Positions 1-9,074 of a DNA stretch of 64,000 nucleotides are shown one piece after another. The notes under the pieces were generated by a model. That model did not search any database. It worked only from the letters and a program-made list of their open reading frames with translations, and was not told where the DNA came from. The DNA comes from Sphingopyxis sp. GW247-27LB (lineage in GTDB: Bacteria > Pseudomonadota > Alphaproteobacteria > Sphingomonadales > Sphingomonadaceae). How positions within the stretch are numbered: the first letter of the stretch is position 1; every line of letters begins with the position of its first letter. Location: NCBI RefSeq assembly GCF_002277025.1, contig NZ_NIWD01000013.1:124001-188000 (forward strand). Reading direction: 5' to 3'. A program made the position numbers and the translations under genes.

Positions 1-269
1 AGCGCTTCGTCGATCTCGTCGTCCTTGCTGGTCAGGAAGATGACGGGGAGCTGGCTCTTCTCGCGCAGCCGGCGGAGCAGTTCGAGCCCGTCCATCCGCG
101 GCATCTTGATGTCGAAGACCGCGAGGTCGGGCGGATTGTCGATCAGCGGCTTCAGCGCCGCCTCGCCGTCCGAATAGACGCGCGTGACGAAGCCTTCGGC
201 CTGCAGCGCGATCGACAGGGATTGCAGGATGTTGCGGTCGTCGTCGACCAGCGCGATGGTTGCCGTCAT
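1..269 (-). CDS. Response regulator, ChvI-like, partial (N-terminal receiver domain)
   Basis: The reverse strand reads 89 codons from an ATG at 269 to the window edge, so the C-terminal part is missing. The product starts [15 protein letters not shown], with the acidic pair of a receiver domain (DDD, residues 9-11), the phospho-acceptor Asp in [13 protein letters not shown] (about residue 53) and the switch-region sequence VIFLTSKDD with its conserved Lys. This is a CheY-like fold; the missing part is probably an OmpR-type winged helix. In alphaproteobacteria a ChvI/ChvG pair is often encoded next to pckA, which is divergent here. The exact family is inferred from context and receiver sequence only. 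Confidence 0.85.
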   Translation of the reverse strand, partial: MTATIALVDDDRNILQSLSIALQAEGFVTRVYSDGEAALKPLIDNPPDLAVFDIKMPRMDGLELLRRLREKSQLPVIFLTSKDDEIDEA

Positions 270-504
270 GCTCTTTCCGTAGGGGCGGGACCCGGTGCCG
301 GATTAGCCGATCCCGCACCCACCGACAACAGCGCCGGCATGTCACCGGTTCCCTTACGGCGCACCCGTCGCGCGTCCGCCACGAGTCCCGCTTTAATCTT
401 TGACCTCATCGGCCATCGCCGCTAACGCGACCGGGAATTTTCGGAATCGGCGTCATCGTCGGCACCCATTCAAGATGCGGGCCTGCCCTTTTGCTCGGCG
501 GGTA

Positions 505-520
505 TTGCATAGGTATGCAA
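505..520. promoter_or_regulatory. Palindromic operator candidate upstream of pckA
   Basis: TTGCATA-GG-TATGCAA is a perfect inverted repeat with 7-bp arms, 31 bp before the pckA start and in the 282-bp divergent gap between the response regulator and pckA. Its size and symmetry suit a dimeric repressor or activator. The binding protein is not known. No other structure stands out in this gap. Confidence 0.45.
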
Positions 521-551
521 GGGTCCGGCGGCAAAGGGAAAGGCCAGGACA

Positions 552-2153
<1,602 letters not shown>

Positions 2154-2201
2154 TCCCGCCCGGTTCCTCCGGGTGGCCCGTCACCCGGAAGGAACCGGAC
2201 G

Positions 2202-2651
2202 ATGACCACCGATTTTTCGCCGCGCCTGTTCGAGCGCGATTCCGACATCCGCGCGCTCGGCGAGGGTCTGCTCGCCTGCGCGCTGCCGCGCGAGGCGTGG
2301 ACGCACGAGGCGCATCTCGCCGCCTGCCTGTGGCTGCTGACCGAGCGCCCGGACATCGATATCGATGCCGAGATCGCCGGGCTGATCCGCCGTTTCAACG
2401 AGAGCGTCGGCGGAGTGAACGACGACCGGAACGGCTATCACGACAGCATCACCCGCGCCTATGTCGCGGGGGTGCGGTTGTTCCTGTCCGAGGCAACCGA
2501 AACCGGGCTGGCCGCGCGCGTCAACGCGCTGCTGCTGTCGCCGATGGGAGCGCGCGACTGGCCGCTGCGCTTCTACAGCCGCGAGCTGCTGTTCTCGGTC
2601 GCGGCGCGGCGCGGGTATGTCGAACCCGATCTTTTCCCGCTGCCGTTGTGA
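2202..2651 (+). CDS. Conserved hypothetical protein, 149 aa
   Basis: Begins 48 nt after pckA and is preceded by GGAAGGAACC. The product is soluble and mostly helical, with no signal peptide or membrane segment. It contains WTHEAHLAACLWLL (about residues 33-46), a cluster NDDRNGYHDSITRAYVAG near the middle and a C-terminal segment GARDWPLRFYSRELLFS. The spaced His and Asp residues (THEAH, GYHDS) could bind a metal, but I do not recognise a named family. It may be cotranscribed with pckA. Function unknown. Confidence 0.75.
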   Translation: MTTDFSPRLFERDSDIRALGEGLLACALPREAWTHEAHLAACLWLLTERPDIDIDAEIAGLIRRFNESVGGVNDDRNGYHDSITRAYVAGVRLFLSEATETGLAARVNALLLSPMGARDWPLRFYSRELLFSVAARRGYVEPDLFPLPL

Positions 2652-2655
2652 AGAA

Positions 2656-2748
2656 AAGGCGGGTCCCCGATCAAGTCGGGGATGACGGAGATTTGGAGCG
2701 AAAACGGTTCTATCTCCGTCACCCCGGGCTTGACCCGGGGCCTGCCTT
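2656..2748. repeat. Inverted pair of REP sequences (REPIN-like)
   Basis: Copy one (2656-2690) reads AAGGCGGGTCCCCGATCAAG and onward to GATGACGGAG; copy two (2714-2748) is the same family in the opposite direction (CTCCGTCACCCCGGGCTTGA and onward). GACGGAGAT and ATCTCCGTC at the inner ends pair with each other, so the whole region can fold into one long stem. A third copy lies at 3081-3112. Confidence 0.85.
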
Positions 2749-2765
2749 GCCTTTGTCTCCCTCGA

Positions 2766-3110
2766 ATGGAGCGCCAACCTTGCGTCTACATCCTCGCCCG
2801 ATCATCGCATGGGACGCTTTACACAGGCGTGACGTCGAACCTCCTCCGGCGCATCCATCAACACCGTGAAGGCGTCTTCGACGGCCACACGAAGCGTTAC
2901 GAAATCAAACGCCTCGTCTGGTTCGAGCGACATGAGACGATGGATTCCGCGATCCTGCGCGAGAAGCAGGTCAAACGCTGGCTGCGCGAATGGAAATATG
3001 ACCTGATCAATGCGCAGAATCCGACATGGCGCGATCTTGCCGAGGATTTCGGCTTCGACCCGTTGCCATTGGGACAAAGAAAGGCGGGCCCCGGGTCAAG
3101 CCCGGGGTGA
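2766..3110 (+). CDS. GIY-YIG nuclease-family protein between REP copies
   Basis: 114 aa from the ATG at 2766. The frame is open further upstream but would start inside a repeat, so the internal ATG (MERQPCVYILARS) is preferred. The family core is visible: VYIL (residues 7-10), LYTGVTSNLLRRIHQHREG (catalytic Tyr and Arg), and Glu in LVWFERHETMDSAILREKQVKRW. It resembles the short stand-alone YhbQ/UPF0213-type single-domain proteins whose substrate is unsettled. The last ten or so codons (GQRKAGPGSSPG) and the stop lie within a REP copy, and an inverted copy lies 18 bp before the start. Confidence 0.9.
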   Translation: MERQPCVYILARSSHGTLYTGVTSNLLRRIHQHREGVFDGHTKRYEIKRLVWFERHETMDSAILREKQVKRWLREWKYDLINAQNPTWRDLAEDFGFDPLPLGQRKAGPGSSPG

Positions 3111-3112
3111 CG
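3081..3112 (+). repeat. REP copy overlapping the 3' end of the GIY-YIG gene
   Basis: AAGGCGGGCCCCGGGTCAAG and onward to GGGGTGACG, the reverse complement of the copy at 2714-2748. It encodes the C-terminus of the GIY-YIG protein and ends 5 bp before the stop codon of the convergent DUF885 gene. Confidence 0.85.
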
Positions 3113-3116
3113 TTGG

Positions 3117-4970
3117 TCAGGCGTTCCCGCCTGCGATATATTCGTCGACATTCTTCGCGAGCACGTCGAGCGGGACGTTGCCGCCTTCGACCACCACATT
3201 GTCGAAATCGCGCAGGTCGTATTTCGCCCCCAGCGCCGCCTGCGCGCGGCCGCGCTGGCGGACGATCTCGCTGTGGCCGACCTTGTAGCCGCACGCCTGG
3301 CCCGCCCAGCTGCAATAGCGGTCGACCTCGCTGGACACTTCGAGCGGGTTCGACCCGTTGCGTTCGACGAAGAAGCGGACGCCTTCCTCGCGCGTCCAGC
3401 GCTTCGCATGGAGCCCGGTGTCGACGACGAGGCGGCAGGCGCGGAACGCCAGCGACTGGAGATAGCCGAGCCGCCCGACCTCGAAATCGTCGTAGAGGCC
3501 GAGCTCGTCGGCGAGCTGCTCGGCATAGAGCGCCCAGCCCTCCGAATAGGCGTTGAAGGCGAGCATCGAGCGGATCAGCGGCATCTGGTTCGCATATTCG
3601 CCCTGCCAGACATGCCCCGGAATCGCCTCGTGCATCGCGAGGTCGGGGAGCGAATATTTGCTGTGGAGGTCGGTGGTGCGCAGGTTGATCCAGAATTTGC
3701 CGGGAATGCTGCCGTCGATCGACCCGGCGCCGCCATAGGCCGCGGGCGCGCCGGGTTCCTCGGCCAGAGGGAGCCGCTTCACCTCGACATTGCCCTTCAC
3801 CAGCGTGCGGAAGGCGCGCGGCAATTCGGCGCGGATTTTGCCGAGCCAGGTCTGGATATAGGTCTTGATCTCCTCGCGCCCCTTGTCGCCTTCGGGGAAT
3901 TTGTAGCGCGGGTCCTGCGCGAGCGCGTTCATCCGCGCGCCGACCGGGCCCTCGCTGTAACCGAGCTTCTTGAGGATCGGGTCCATCCGCCCGTGAAGCT
4001 CGGCGAGCTGGTCGAGCCCCATCTGGTGGACCTCGTCGGGGGTCATGCGGGTGGTGGTCGAGGCGCGCAGCCCCCAGGCATACCATTGGTCGCCGCCGGG
4101 CCGCGCCCATAGCCCTGCGTCCATCGTCGCTTTCGGCCGCTGTGCGCGCATTTCGGCGATCTGGCGTTCGAGCGCTGGGACGACCGCGCCCTTGACGATC
4201 CGCTCGGCGCGCGGCCCCCAGTCGCCGGCGATGGTCTGTTTGACCGTGCGCTGGACGAGGCTGTCGACCAGCCCGCCGCCTGCGCGCGCGTCGGCAAGGC
4301 TCGCGTCCATCTGCTTCAGGGCGGCGTCGATCAGGAAGGCGGGGGCGATCAGCCCCTGCGCGCCCGCCGCCTTCAGCCGCTCGGTCTCGCCGTCGAGTGC
4401 GGCGGGATAGGCGTTGAGGCGCGCGAGGTAAGCCTCGGCATCGGCGGCACTCCGCACCGGATGATCGCTGTCGAGAAATCGCGGCACGTCGAGATAGGCG
4501 CCGACATTCTGGATCACGACATAGGGCGTGTTGCGCCAGCCGCCGACCGCGACGTCGCCATAGGGAAGCGCGAAGCCCTCGAGCGCGACGCTGTAGGCGC
4601 TGTCGACCACCGCGAGGCTGGTGCGCGCCTGATGATCGAGCCCGCTGGTGTCGGCGGTGCGCACCCGCGCGAGGTCGGCTTTCAGGGTCGCGGCGAGCGC
4701 GGCCACCCCGGCGGGCGAGCGGTCGGACAATTGCCCGCGCATCCTGGCGCGCTCGCCGGTGTCGATGCCGAGCGCGGTCGCGCCTTCGGGGCCGTGAGCG
4801 AGGAGATTGTCGGCGATCGAGGACAGCAGCGCCGATGCAGGGGGTGCGGCGGGCGCGGCTTCCGCCGCGGCAGCGGGGACGCGAGCGGCAATGGCGAGGC
4901 CCGCGGTGCCGGTGCCCAGCGCAGCGAGCGTCTGGCGGCGGCTGACGGGGGTGGAAAATCTGTCGGACAT
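3117..4970 (-). CDS. DUF885 family protein, Tat-exported, metallopeptidase-like
   Basis: 617 aa. The N-terminus has a twin-arginine signal (SRRQTLAALGTGTAGLAIAA, residues 10-29, then an Ala-rich stretch), so export folded to the periplasm is likely. The DUF885 core carries HEAIPGH at residues 446-452, a zinc-type HExxxGH signature, preceded by SLPDLAM and followed by a Glu-containing helix (AYSEGWALYAEQLADE), as expected for a gluzincin-like fold. Family members are annotated only as putative peptidases, so substrate and activity are not established. Monocistronic and convergent with the GIY-YIG gene. Confidence 0.88.
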   Translation of the reverse strand: MSDRFSTPVSRRQTLAALGTGTAGLAIAARVPAAAAEAAPAAPPASALLSSIADNLLAHGPEGATALGIDTGERARMRGQLSDRSPAGVAALAATLKADLARVRTADTSGLDHQARTSLAVVDSAYSVALEGFALPYGDVAVGGWRNTPYVVIQNVGAYLDVPRFLDSDHPVRSAADAEAYLARLNAYPAALDGETERLKAAGAQGLIAPAFLIDAALKQMDASLADARAGGGLVDSLVQRTVKQTIAGDWGPRAERIVKGAVVPALERQIAEMRAQRPKATMDAGLWARPGGDQWYAWGLRASTTTRMTPDEVHQMGLDQLAELHGRMDPILKKLGYSEGPVGARMNALAQDPRYKFPEGDKGREEIKTYIQTWLGKIRAELPRAFRTLVKGNVEVKRLPLAEEPGAPAAYGGAGSIDGSIPGKFWINLRTTDLHSKYSLPDLAMHEAIPGHVWQGEYANQMPLIRSMLAFNAYSEGWALYAEQLADELGLYDDFEVGRLGYLQSLAFRACRLVVDTGLHAKRWTREEGVRFFVERNGSNPLEVSSEVDRYCSWAGQACGYKVGHSEIVRQRGRAQAALGAKYDLRDFDNVVVEGGNVPLDVLAKNVDEYIAGGNA

Positions 4971-5045
4971 GCGGCGGCTCCCTCGCGACCCTGGTTTCGG
5001 TTGAAACCGGTTCTGGAGGGTGGGCGCGCAGCGGTCAATGGTAGC

Positions 5046-5210
5046 AAAGCCCCTCCCCGTCAGGAGTGCCAGGTAAACCGTCCGGGGGACGGTTTACCTG
5101 GCACTGGGTTGGGGCGGGGTCTCGAAACGTTGCGCAAGGCCGATGGACCCCACCCGCTGCGACTAGGGAGCAAAGCTCCCAAGTCTCGCTGCCCTCCCCT
5201 GAAGGGGAGG
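5046..5210. repeat. Palindromic intergenic repeat with a nested palindrome
   Basis: The outer arms are the CCCCTCCCC / GGGGAGG family also seen at 6388-6516 and 46190-46379, with the shared inner block GCAAGGCCGATGGACCCCAC and the CTGCGACTAG(G/C)GAGCAA block. Inside the left arm sits a 41-bp near-perfect hairpin (5065-5105) beginning AGTGCCAGGTAAACCGTCC and ending with its complement. It fills the gap between the DUF885 and DUF3597 genes. Confidence 0.8.
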
Positions 5211-5217
5211 ATTGATC

Positions 5218-5610
5218 CTAGTCCGTCAGGTCGGCCGGCACCTTGCCGCCGTTGGCCGCGAGCTCGCGCATCACCGCCTTGTGCAGCCAGATGTTCATCT
5301 CGGCGCTGCCGTTGAGTTCGCCGGTATAGCCGAGCTCCTGCGCCAGTTCCTTGCGGTTCTGGAGGCTGGGGTCGATTTCGAGCAGCTTCATCAGGTCGAC
5401 GATCGACGTGCGCCAGTTGAGCGGCTGGGTCGCATAGGCGTTCTGCGCGGTCAGGATAGCCTCGACATCGACCTCGCTGATCGCGGCCGGCGCGGCGGGG
5501 ACGGGCTGCGGCGCGGCCGGGGCGGCAGTCGTCGCGGGGGCGGCGGCGGGCTCGGCGGCCGCGGCCTTCTTGCCGAAAATCGCATCCTTGATCTTGCCGA
5601 AAATGCTCAT
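5218..5610 (-). CDS. DUF3597 family protein
   Basis: 130 aa from the ATG at 5610 (MSIFGKIKDAIFGKK, the usual start of this family); an upstream in-frame ATG adds only a non-conserved 14-aa stretch. An Ala/Pro-rich linker (about residues 16-45) is followed by the conserved domain: EVDVEAILTAQ, LNWRTSIVDLMKLL, RKELAQELGYTG, SAEMNIWLHKAVMRELAANGG. The LysM-like name sometimes given to this family is not justified by anything visible here. Function unknown. Confidence 0.85.
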   Translation of the reverse strand: MSIFGKIKDAIFGKKAAAAEPAAAPATTAAPAAPQPVPAAPAAISEVDVEAILTAQNAYATQPLNWRTSIVDLMKLLEIDPSLQNRKELAQELGYTGELNGSAEMNIWLHKAVMRELAANGGKVPADLTD

Positions 5611-5781
5611 GATTGGGACTCCCACTTTCTTCGTGCGGCCGGTTCGGAACATGCATGGCCGCAGACTGCATCGTGGCGCCGGGGGATGACAGGAGAATGA
5701 ACGGACTCGTCCTCCCCCCGCGCGCTGCTATAACAACCCGCATCGGCGCATTTCGATCCGCGCCATCAGACGGAGGCATCC

Positions 5782-6378
5782 ATGAATCTGACCGACATTC
5801 TCCAGCAGGCCGGCGGCATCGAATCGATGGCGAAGGAATTGGGCGTTTCGCCTGGCGTCGCGCAGCAGGGCGCCGACGCGCTGCTCCCCGCGATCCTCGG
5901 CGGATTCAAGAAGCAGGCGCAGGGCGGGGGGCTCGAAGGACTCGGCGGTCTGATCGGCCAGCTCGGCGGTGGCGGGCTGCTCGACTCGGTGCTCGGATCA
6001 CAGCCGACCCCGGTCGGGCAGGGCAATGAGGTGCTCGGCCAGATCTTCGGCTCGAAGGACGTCAGCCGCACCGTCGCGGGCGATGCGGCGGCGAAGACCG
6101 GCCTCGACGCCGGGCTGCTCAAGCAGATGCTGCCGATGCTCGCGATGATGGTCGCGGGCTATATGGCGAAGCAGGGCGGTGAGGGCGGCGGCGGCGGGCT
6201 GGGCGGCCTCGGCGGCATCCTCGGCAATGTGCTCGGCGGCGCGGTCGGCGGCGGTACCGCGCCTTCGGCCGGCGGGCTCGCGGGCAGCCTGGGCGGCCTC
6301 GGCAAGCTCATCGACATGGACGGCGACGGCAACCCGCTCGACGATATCCTCGGCATGGCGGGGAAGCTGCGGGGGTAA
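5782..6378 (+). CDS. DUF937 (YidB-like) family protein
   Basis: 198 aa. The N-terminal half is a DUF937 domain: MNLTDILQQAGGIESMAKELGVSPG, then GADALLPAILGGFKKQAQ, and a second repeat-like part DAGLLKQMLPMLAMMVAGYMAKQ (about residues 111-133). The C-terminal third is very Gly-rich (GGGGGLGGLGGILGNVLGG) and ends with DMDGDGNPLDDILGMAGKL, a short acidic motif resembling an EF-hand loop. No function is established for the family. GGAGG lies about 8 nt before the ATG. Confidence 0.85.
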   Translation: MNLTDILQQAGGIESMAKELGVSPGVAQQGADALLPAILGGFKKQAQGGGLEGLGGLIGQLGGGGLLDSVLGSQPTPVGQGNEVLGQIFGSKDVSRTVAGDAAAKTGLDAGLLKQMLPMLAMMVAGYMAKQGGEGGGGGLGGLGGILGNVLGGAVGGGTAPSAGGLAGSLGGLGKLIDMDGDGNPLDDILGMAGKLRG

Positions 6379-6387
6379 CCCCCGTTA

Positions 6388-6516
6388 GGCCCTCCCCTTC
6401 AGGGGAGGGCAGCGAAACTTGGCGGCGTGCCGCCTGGTTGCAGCGGGTGGGGTCCATCGGCCTTGCGCAAAGGTTCGAGACCCCACCCCAACCCCTCCCC
6501 TGAAGGGGAGGGGCTT
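6388..6516. repeat. Palindromic intergenic repeat (uninterrupted form)
   Basis: Arms GGCCCTCCCCTTCAGGGGAG and CCCCTCCCCTGAAGGGGAGG enclose the block GGGTGGGGTCCATCGGCCTTG, which is shared with 46190-46379. This copy has no nested hairpin, so it shows the unoccupied form of the site filled at 5065-5105 and 46208-46271. Confidence 0.8.
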
Positions 6517-6525
6517 ATCGATCGA

Positions 6526-7140
6526 TCACGCGGCCTGCAGTCGCCATTCGTCGCGAAGGGTGTCGGGCCATCGCGCGGCGCCGAGCATGGCGACGGGCCC
6601 TTCGTCGCCGTCGCCATCATTGCCCGGCGCCGCGATATCGCGGGCATATTCGACCGTCGGCGCGGCCCGGCCGCGGCCGAGGCTGCCGCGCAGCGGACGC
6701 CGCCCGGTCGGCCGGAAGCCGAGCTTGCGCAGCACCGCGCCCGAGGCCGGATTGTCGGCGAAATGCGAGGCGACCAGCCGGCCGATGCCGAGCGTGCGGG
6801 CAAGGTCGATCATGTGCCGCCCCGCCTCGGTCGCATAGCCGAGCCCCCAGAAAGGCCGCGCGACCCAATAGCCGAGCTCGACCTCGCCGCTCTCCGTCTG
6901 GTCCATCCCGACGCCGCCGATCAGGCGCGGCGCGCTCGCGGTGCGCTGGATCATCAGGAAGCGGCTCGGGTGGCCCTCGGTCCAGGTCGACAGAAAGGCG
7001 CGGGCGTCGTCCTCGCGATAGGGCCAGGGCGCGCGCGACAGGTTGCGCACGATCGCTTCGTCGCCGATCGCGCGCGCAAGTGCGGAGGCGTCTTCGTGCC
7101 AGCCGGGCCGCAGCAAGAGTCTTTCGGTACGCGCAAACAT
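6526..7140 (-). CDS. GNAT family N-acetyltransferase (RimJ/RimL type)
   Basis: 204 aa from the ATG at 7140 (MFARTERLLLRPGWHEDA, the usual RimJ-like opening); a start five codons upstream is possible. Visible are RLIGGVGMDQ (beta4), VELGYWVARPFWGLGYATEAGRH (acetyl-CoA-binding helix, with the Gly-rich loop), and FADNPASGAVLRKLGFRPTGR, the typical N-xx-S-x-x-x-x-x-K-x-G-F motif. The acceptor substrate cannot be read from sequence. It lies downstream of rplU-rpmA but is separated by a terminator-like hairpin, so it is probably a separate unit. Confidence 0.88.
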   Translation of the reverse strand: MFARTERLLLRPGWHEDASALARAIGDEAIVRNLSRAPWPYREDDARAFLSTWTEGHPSRFLMIQRTASAPRLIGGVGMDQTESGEVELGYWVARPFWGLGYATEAGRHMIDLARTLGIGRLVASHFADNPASGAVLRKLGFRPTGRRPLRGSLGRGRAAPTVEYARDIAAPGNDGDGDEGPVAMLGAARWPDTLRDEWRLQAA

Positions 7141-7265
7141 TTTCGTCACTCCCATTTGCCGGTCGCCGTGGCGCCAGATGGTGACGCTTTGACGACAGTC
7201 GATATGCGAGGGAGATGATCGGCCCCATTTTCGCGCCCGAAGCCGAAGCGGCGGATTTCGGGCAA

Positions 7266-7300
7266 GAAAAAAGGGAGTCCGGGGGCGACCCGTCTCCCTC
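7266..7300 (-). terminator. Rho-independent terminator after rpmA
   Basis: On the reverse strand GGGAG (7298-7294) pairs with CTCCC (7277-7273) around a GC-rich inner stem and is followed by a run of T (7272-7266). More inverted repeats (GACGAC/GTCGTC) lie between 7340 and 7380, directly after the rpmA stop. Confidence 0.65.
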
Positions 7301-7380
7301 TTTTCGAACCTGGTTTCCGCGCTGGGCGGAAAGGGCGGCTCCGGGTCGTCCCTGGTGGACGACCTCGGTAAAGTCGTCCC

Positions 7381-7650
7381 TTATTCGGCGGCGTCTGCCA
7401 TACAGTCGACCGACACATATTTGCGGCCAAGCTTGCCGTCGTGGAATCGGACGCGGCCGTCGGCGGTGGCGAACAGCGTGTGGTCCTTGCCCATGCCGAC
7501 ATTGACGCCCGGATAGACGCGGGTGCCGCGCTGGCGCACGATAATGTTGCCGCCGATCACGTCCTGACCGCCGAACTTCTTCACGCCAAGGCGGCGGCCG
7601 GCTGAGTCGCGACCGTTGCGCGAAGAACCGCCTGCTTTCTTATGTGCCAT
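7381..7650 (-). CDS. rpmA: 50S ribosomal protein L27
   Basis: 89 aa, normal length. It begins [24 protein letters not shown], the conserved L27 N-terminus that reaches the peptidyl-transferase centre, without the cleavable extension seen in Firmicutes. [16 protein letters not shown] follows. It lies 44 nt downstream of rplU on the same strand, the usual rplU-rpmA operon. Confidence 0.98.
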   Translation of the reverse strand: MAHKKAGGSSRNGRDSAGRRLGVKKFGGQDVIGGNIIVRQRGTRVYPGVNVGMGKDHTLFATADGRVRFHDGKLGRKYVSVDCMADAAE

Positions 7651-7694
7651 GACTGATGCTCCTTAATCTCTTGGGCCGAGCCGCGGGTTCGCGC

Positions 7695-8189
7695 TCAGGC
7701 GTCCTTCTTGGGGGCCGCCTTCTTGGCAGCGGGCTTCTTGGCGGGCGCGGCCTTCTCGGCAGCGGCTTCCTTCTTCGGAGCGGCCGCCTTCTTGGGCGCG
7801 GCTTCCTTCGCGGGCGCAGCCTTGGCCTCGGTCGCCGGGGCGGCCTCTTCCTTCTTGGGGGCTGCTTCCTTCTTCGGCGCCGCCTTCTTGGCGTCGCCGA
7901 CGGCGAGGATGCGCAGCAGCGTCAGCGACTGGCGGTGACCGTTGCGGCGGCGATAATTGTGCCGGCGGCGCTTCTTGAAGACGATGACCTTTTCGCCGCG
8001 CGTCTGGGCGATGATCTCGGCCGAAACGGCCAGACCCTTGGCGTCCTTCATCTCGCCGCCGTCGCCGGCCAGCAGGACGTCGCCCAGCGACACGGTGTCG
8101 CCTGCTTCACCCTCGATCTTCTCGACGGCGATCTTGTCTCCAGCGGCGACGCGATACTGCTTGCCGCCCGTGCGCACGATTGCGAACAT
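7695..8189 (-). CDS. rplU: 50S ribosomal protein L21 with long basic tail
   Basis: 164 aa against about 103 in most bacteria. The L21 body occupies residues 1-100: [31 protein letters not shown], then [16 protein letters not shown], the conserved rRNA-binding segment. From about residue 105 there is an Ala/Lys/Pro-rich tail (repeats of AAPKKEAAP and [10 protein letters not shown]) with strong positive charge. Such extensions occur in sphingomonads and relatives; their role is unknown. First gene of the rplU-rpmA operon. Confidence 0.97.
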   Translation of the reverse strand: MFAIVRTGGKQYRVAAGDKIAVEKIEGEAGDTVSLGDVLLAGDGGEMKDAKGLAVSAEIIAQTRGEKVIVFKKRRRHNYRRRNGHRQSLTLLRILAVGDAKKAAPKKEAAPKKEEAAPATEAKAAPAKEAAPKKAAAPKKEAAAEKAAPAKKPAAKKAAPKKDA

Positions 8190-8417
8190 GGTCTTCCATC
8201 CAATCAGAAACTAAAACACCCGCGCTGCCAGTCACCCGCCGAAGCAGGCGATTTTTCCGGCATGCGGGAAAGTCAGCGCCACTAGCGAGCCGGGGCGGTG
8301 CTGTCAACCGCATATTTCCGCGTTTTTCGGGGTTTCGGCCGCCCCTTGCCGGCCGGCGCGCGTCCTTCCCCCGATTCGGCTTGCCGCCCGGCGCCGCGGC
8401 CCATATCAGGAGCGGCG

Positions 8418-8936
8418 ATGACGCGCATCTCCCATCTTCTCCCCGCGGCGATCGCGGCCTCGCTGTCGCTGTCGGCCTGCGCCGCCGCTCAGGAAAGCCA
8501 TGCCCCCTCGCTCGCCAAGCGCCCGGTCGAGGGGCGATTCGACGTCGCGCCGCCCGCAGTCGTCGTGACGCCGCCGGGGCCGCTGCCGACCGACCTCGCG
8601 GGGCGGCTCGCGCGCTGGGAATCGGACGCGGTCCAGGCGCAGCAGGCGTTCGCCGCCGAGCGCAACATCACCGCGCCGCTCGTGGCGTCGGCCGCCGGCT
8701 CGGCGGTGTCGAGCGAGCCATGGGTGGTCGCGCAGCAGGCGATCTCGCGGCTGATCGCGACGCGCGCGCCGCTCACCGGCGCGCTCGCCGACATCGACCG
8801 CCTCTATGTCGACCGCAGCATCGAGGAGGCGATCGACGGCCTGCCCGACATCTATGCGCTGCGCGACCGGCTCAGCGAAATGGTATCGGCGCAGGACGCG
8901 GTGATCGGCGCGCTCGAGGCGCAGCTGCCGGAATAG
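8418..8936 (+). CDS. Putative lipoprotein, hypothetical
   Basis: 172 aa from the ATG at 8418, which has CAGGAG 6 nt upstream; the frame is open further upstream but that part is not protein-like. The signal peptide MTRISHLLPAAIAASLSLSACAA ends in a lipobox (L-S-A-C, Cys at residue 21), so it should be lipid-anchored. The mature part has a Pro-rich linker (VAPPAVVVTPPGPLPTDL) and then helices (LARWESDAVQAQQAFAAE, IEEAIDGLPDIYALRDRLSEM). I do not recognise a family. Confidence 0.75.
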   Translation: MTRISHLLPAAIAASLSLSACAAAQESHAPSLAKRPVEGRFDVAPPAVVVTPPGPLPTDLAGRLARWESDAVQAQQAFAAERNITAPLVASAAGSAVSSEPWVVAQQAISRLIATRAPLTGALADIDRLYVDRSIEEAIDGLPDIYALRDRLSEMVSAQDAVIGALEAQLPE

Positions 8937-8953
8937 GGCTGATCTACCTGAAT

Positions 8954-9057
8954 CGTCACCCTGAACTTGTTTCAGGGTCCATGGCCGGACCTCTCGATAA
9001 GCGCGGCGCTTGAAGCGGAGTGCGGGCCATGGATGCTGAAACAAGTTCAGCATGACG
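8954..9057. repeat. REPIN-like inverted repeat
   Basis: CGTCACCCTGAACTTGTTTC at the left pairs with GAAACAAGTTCAGCATGACG at the right, and CCATGGCC recurs inside in inverted form. The same element is at 48851-48953. It separates the lipoprotein gene from convergent pspF. Confidence 0.85.
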
Positions 9058-9074
9058 AGGGAACAAGAGGTAGC

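Noticed and set aside
8180-9053. Protein fragments such as HPELVSGS and LNLFQHPWP in both directions
   Set aside because: They are translations of the REP at 8954-9057, not conserved coding sequence.
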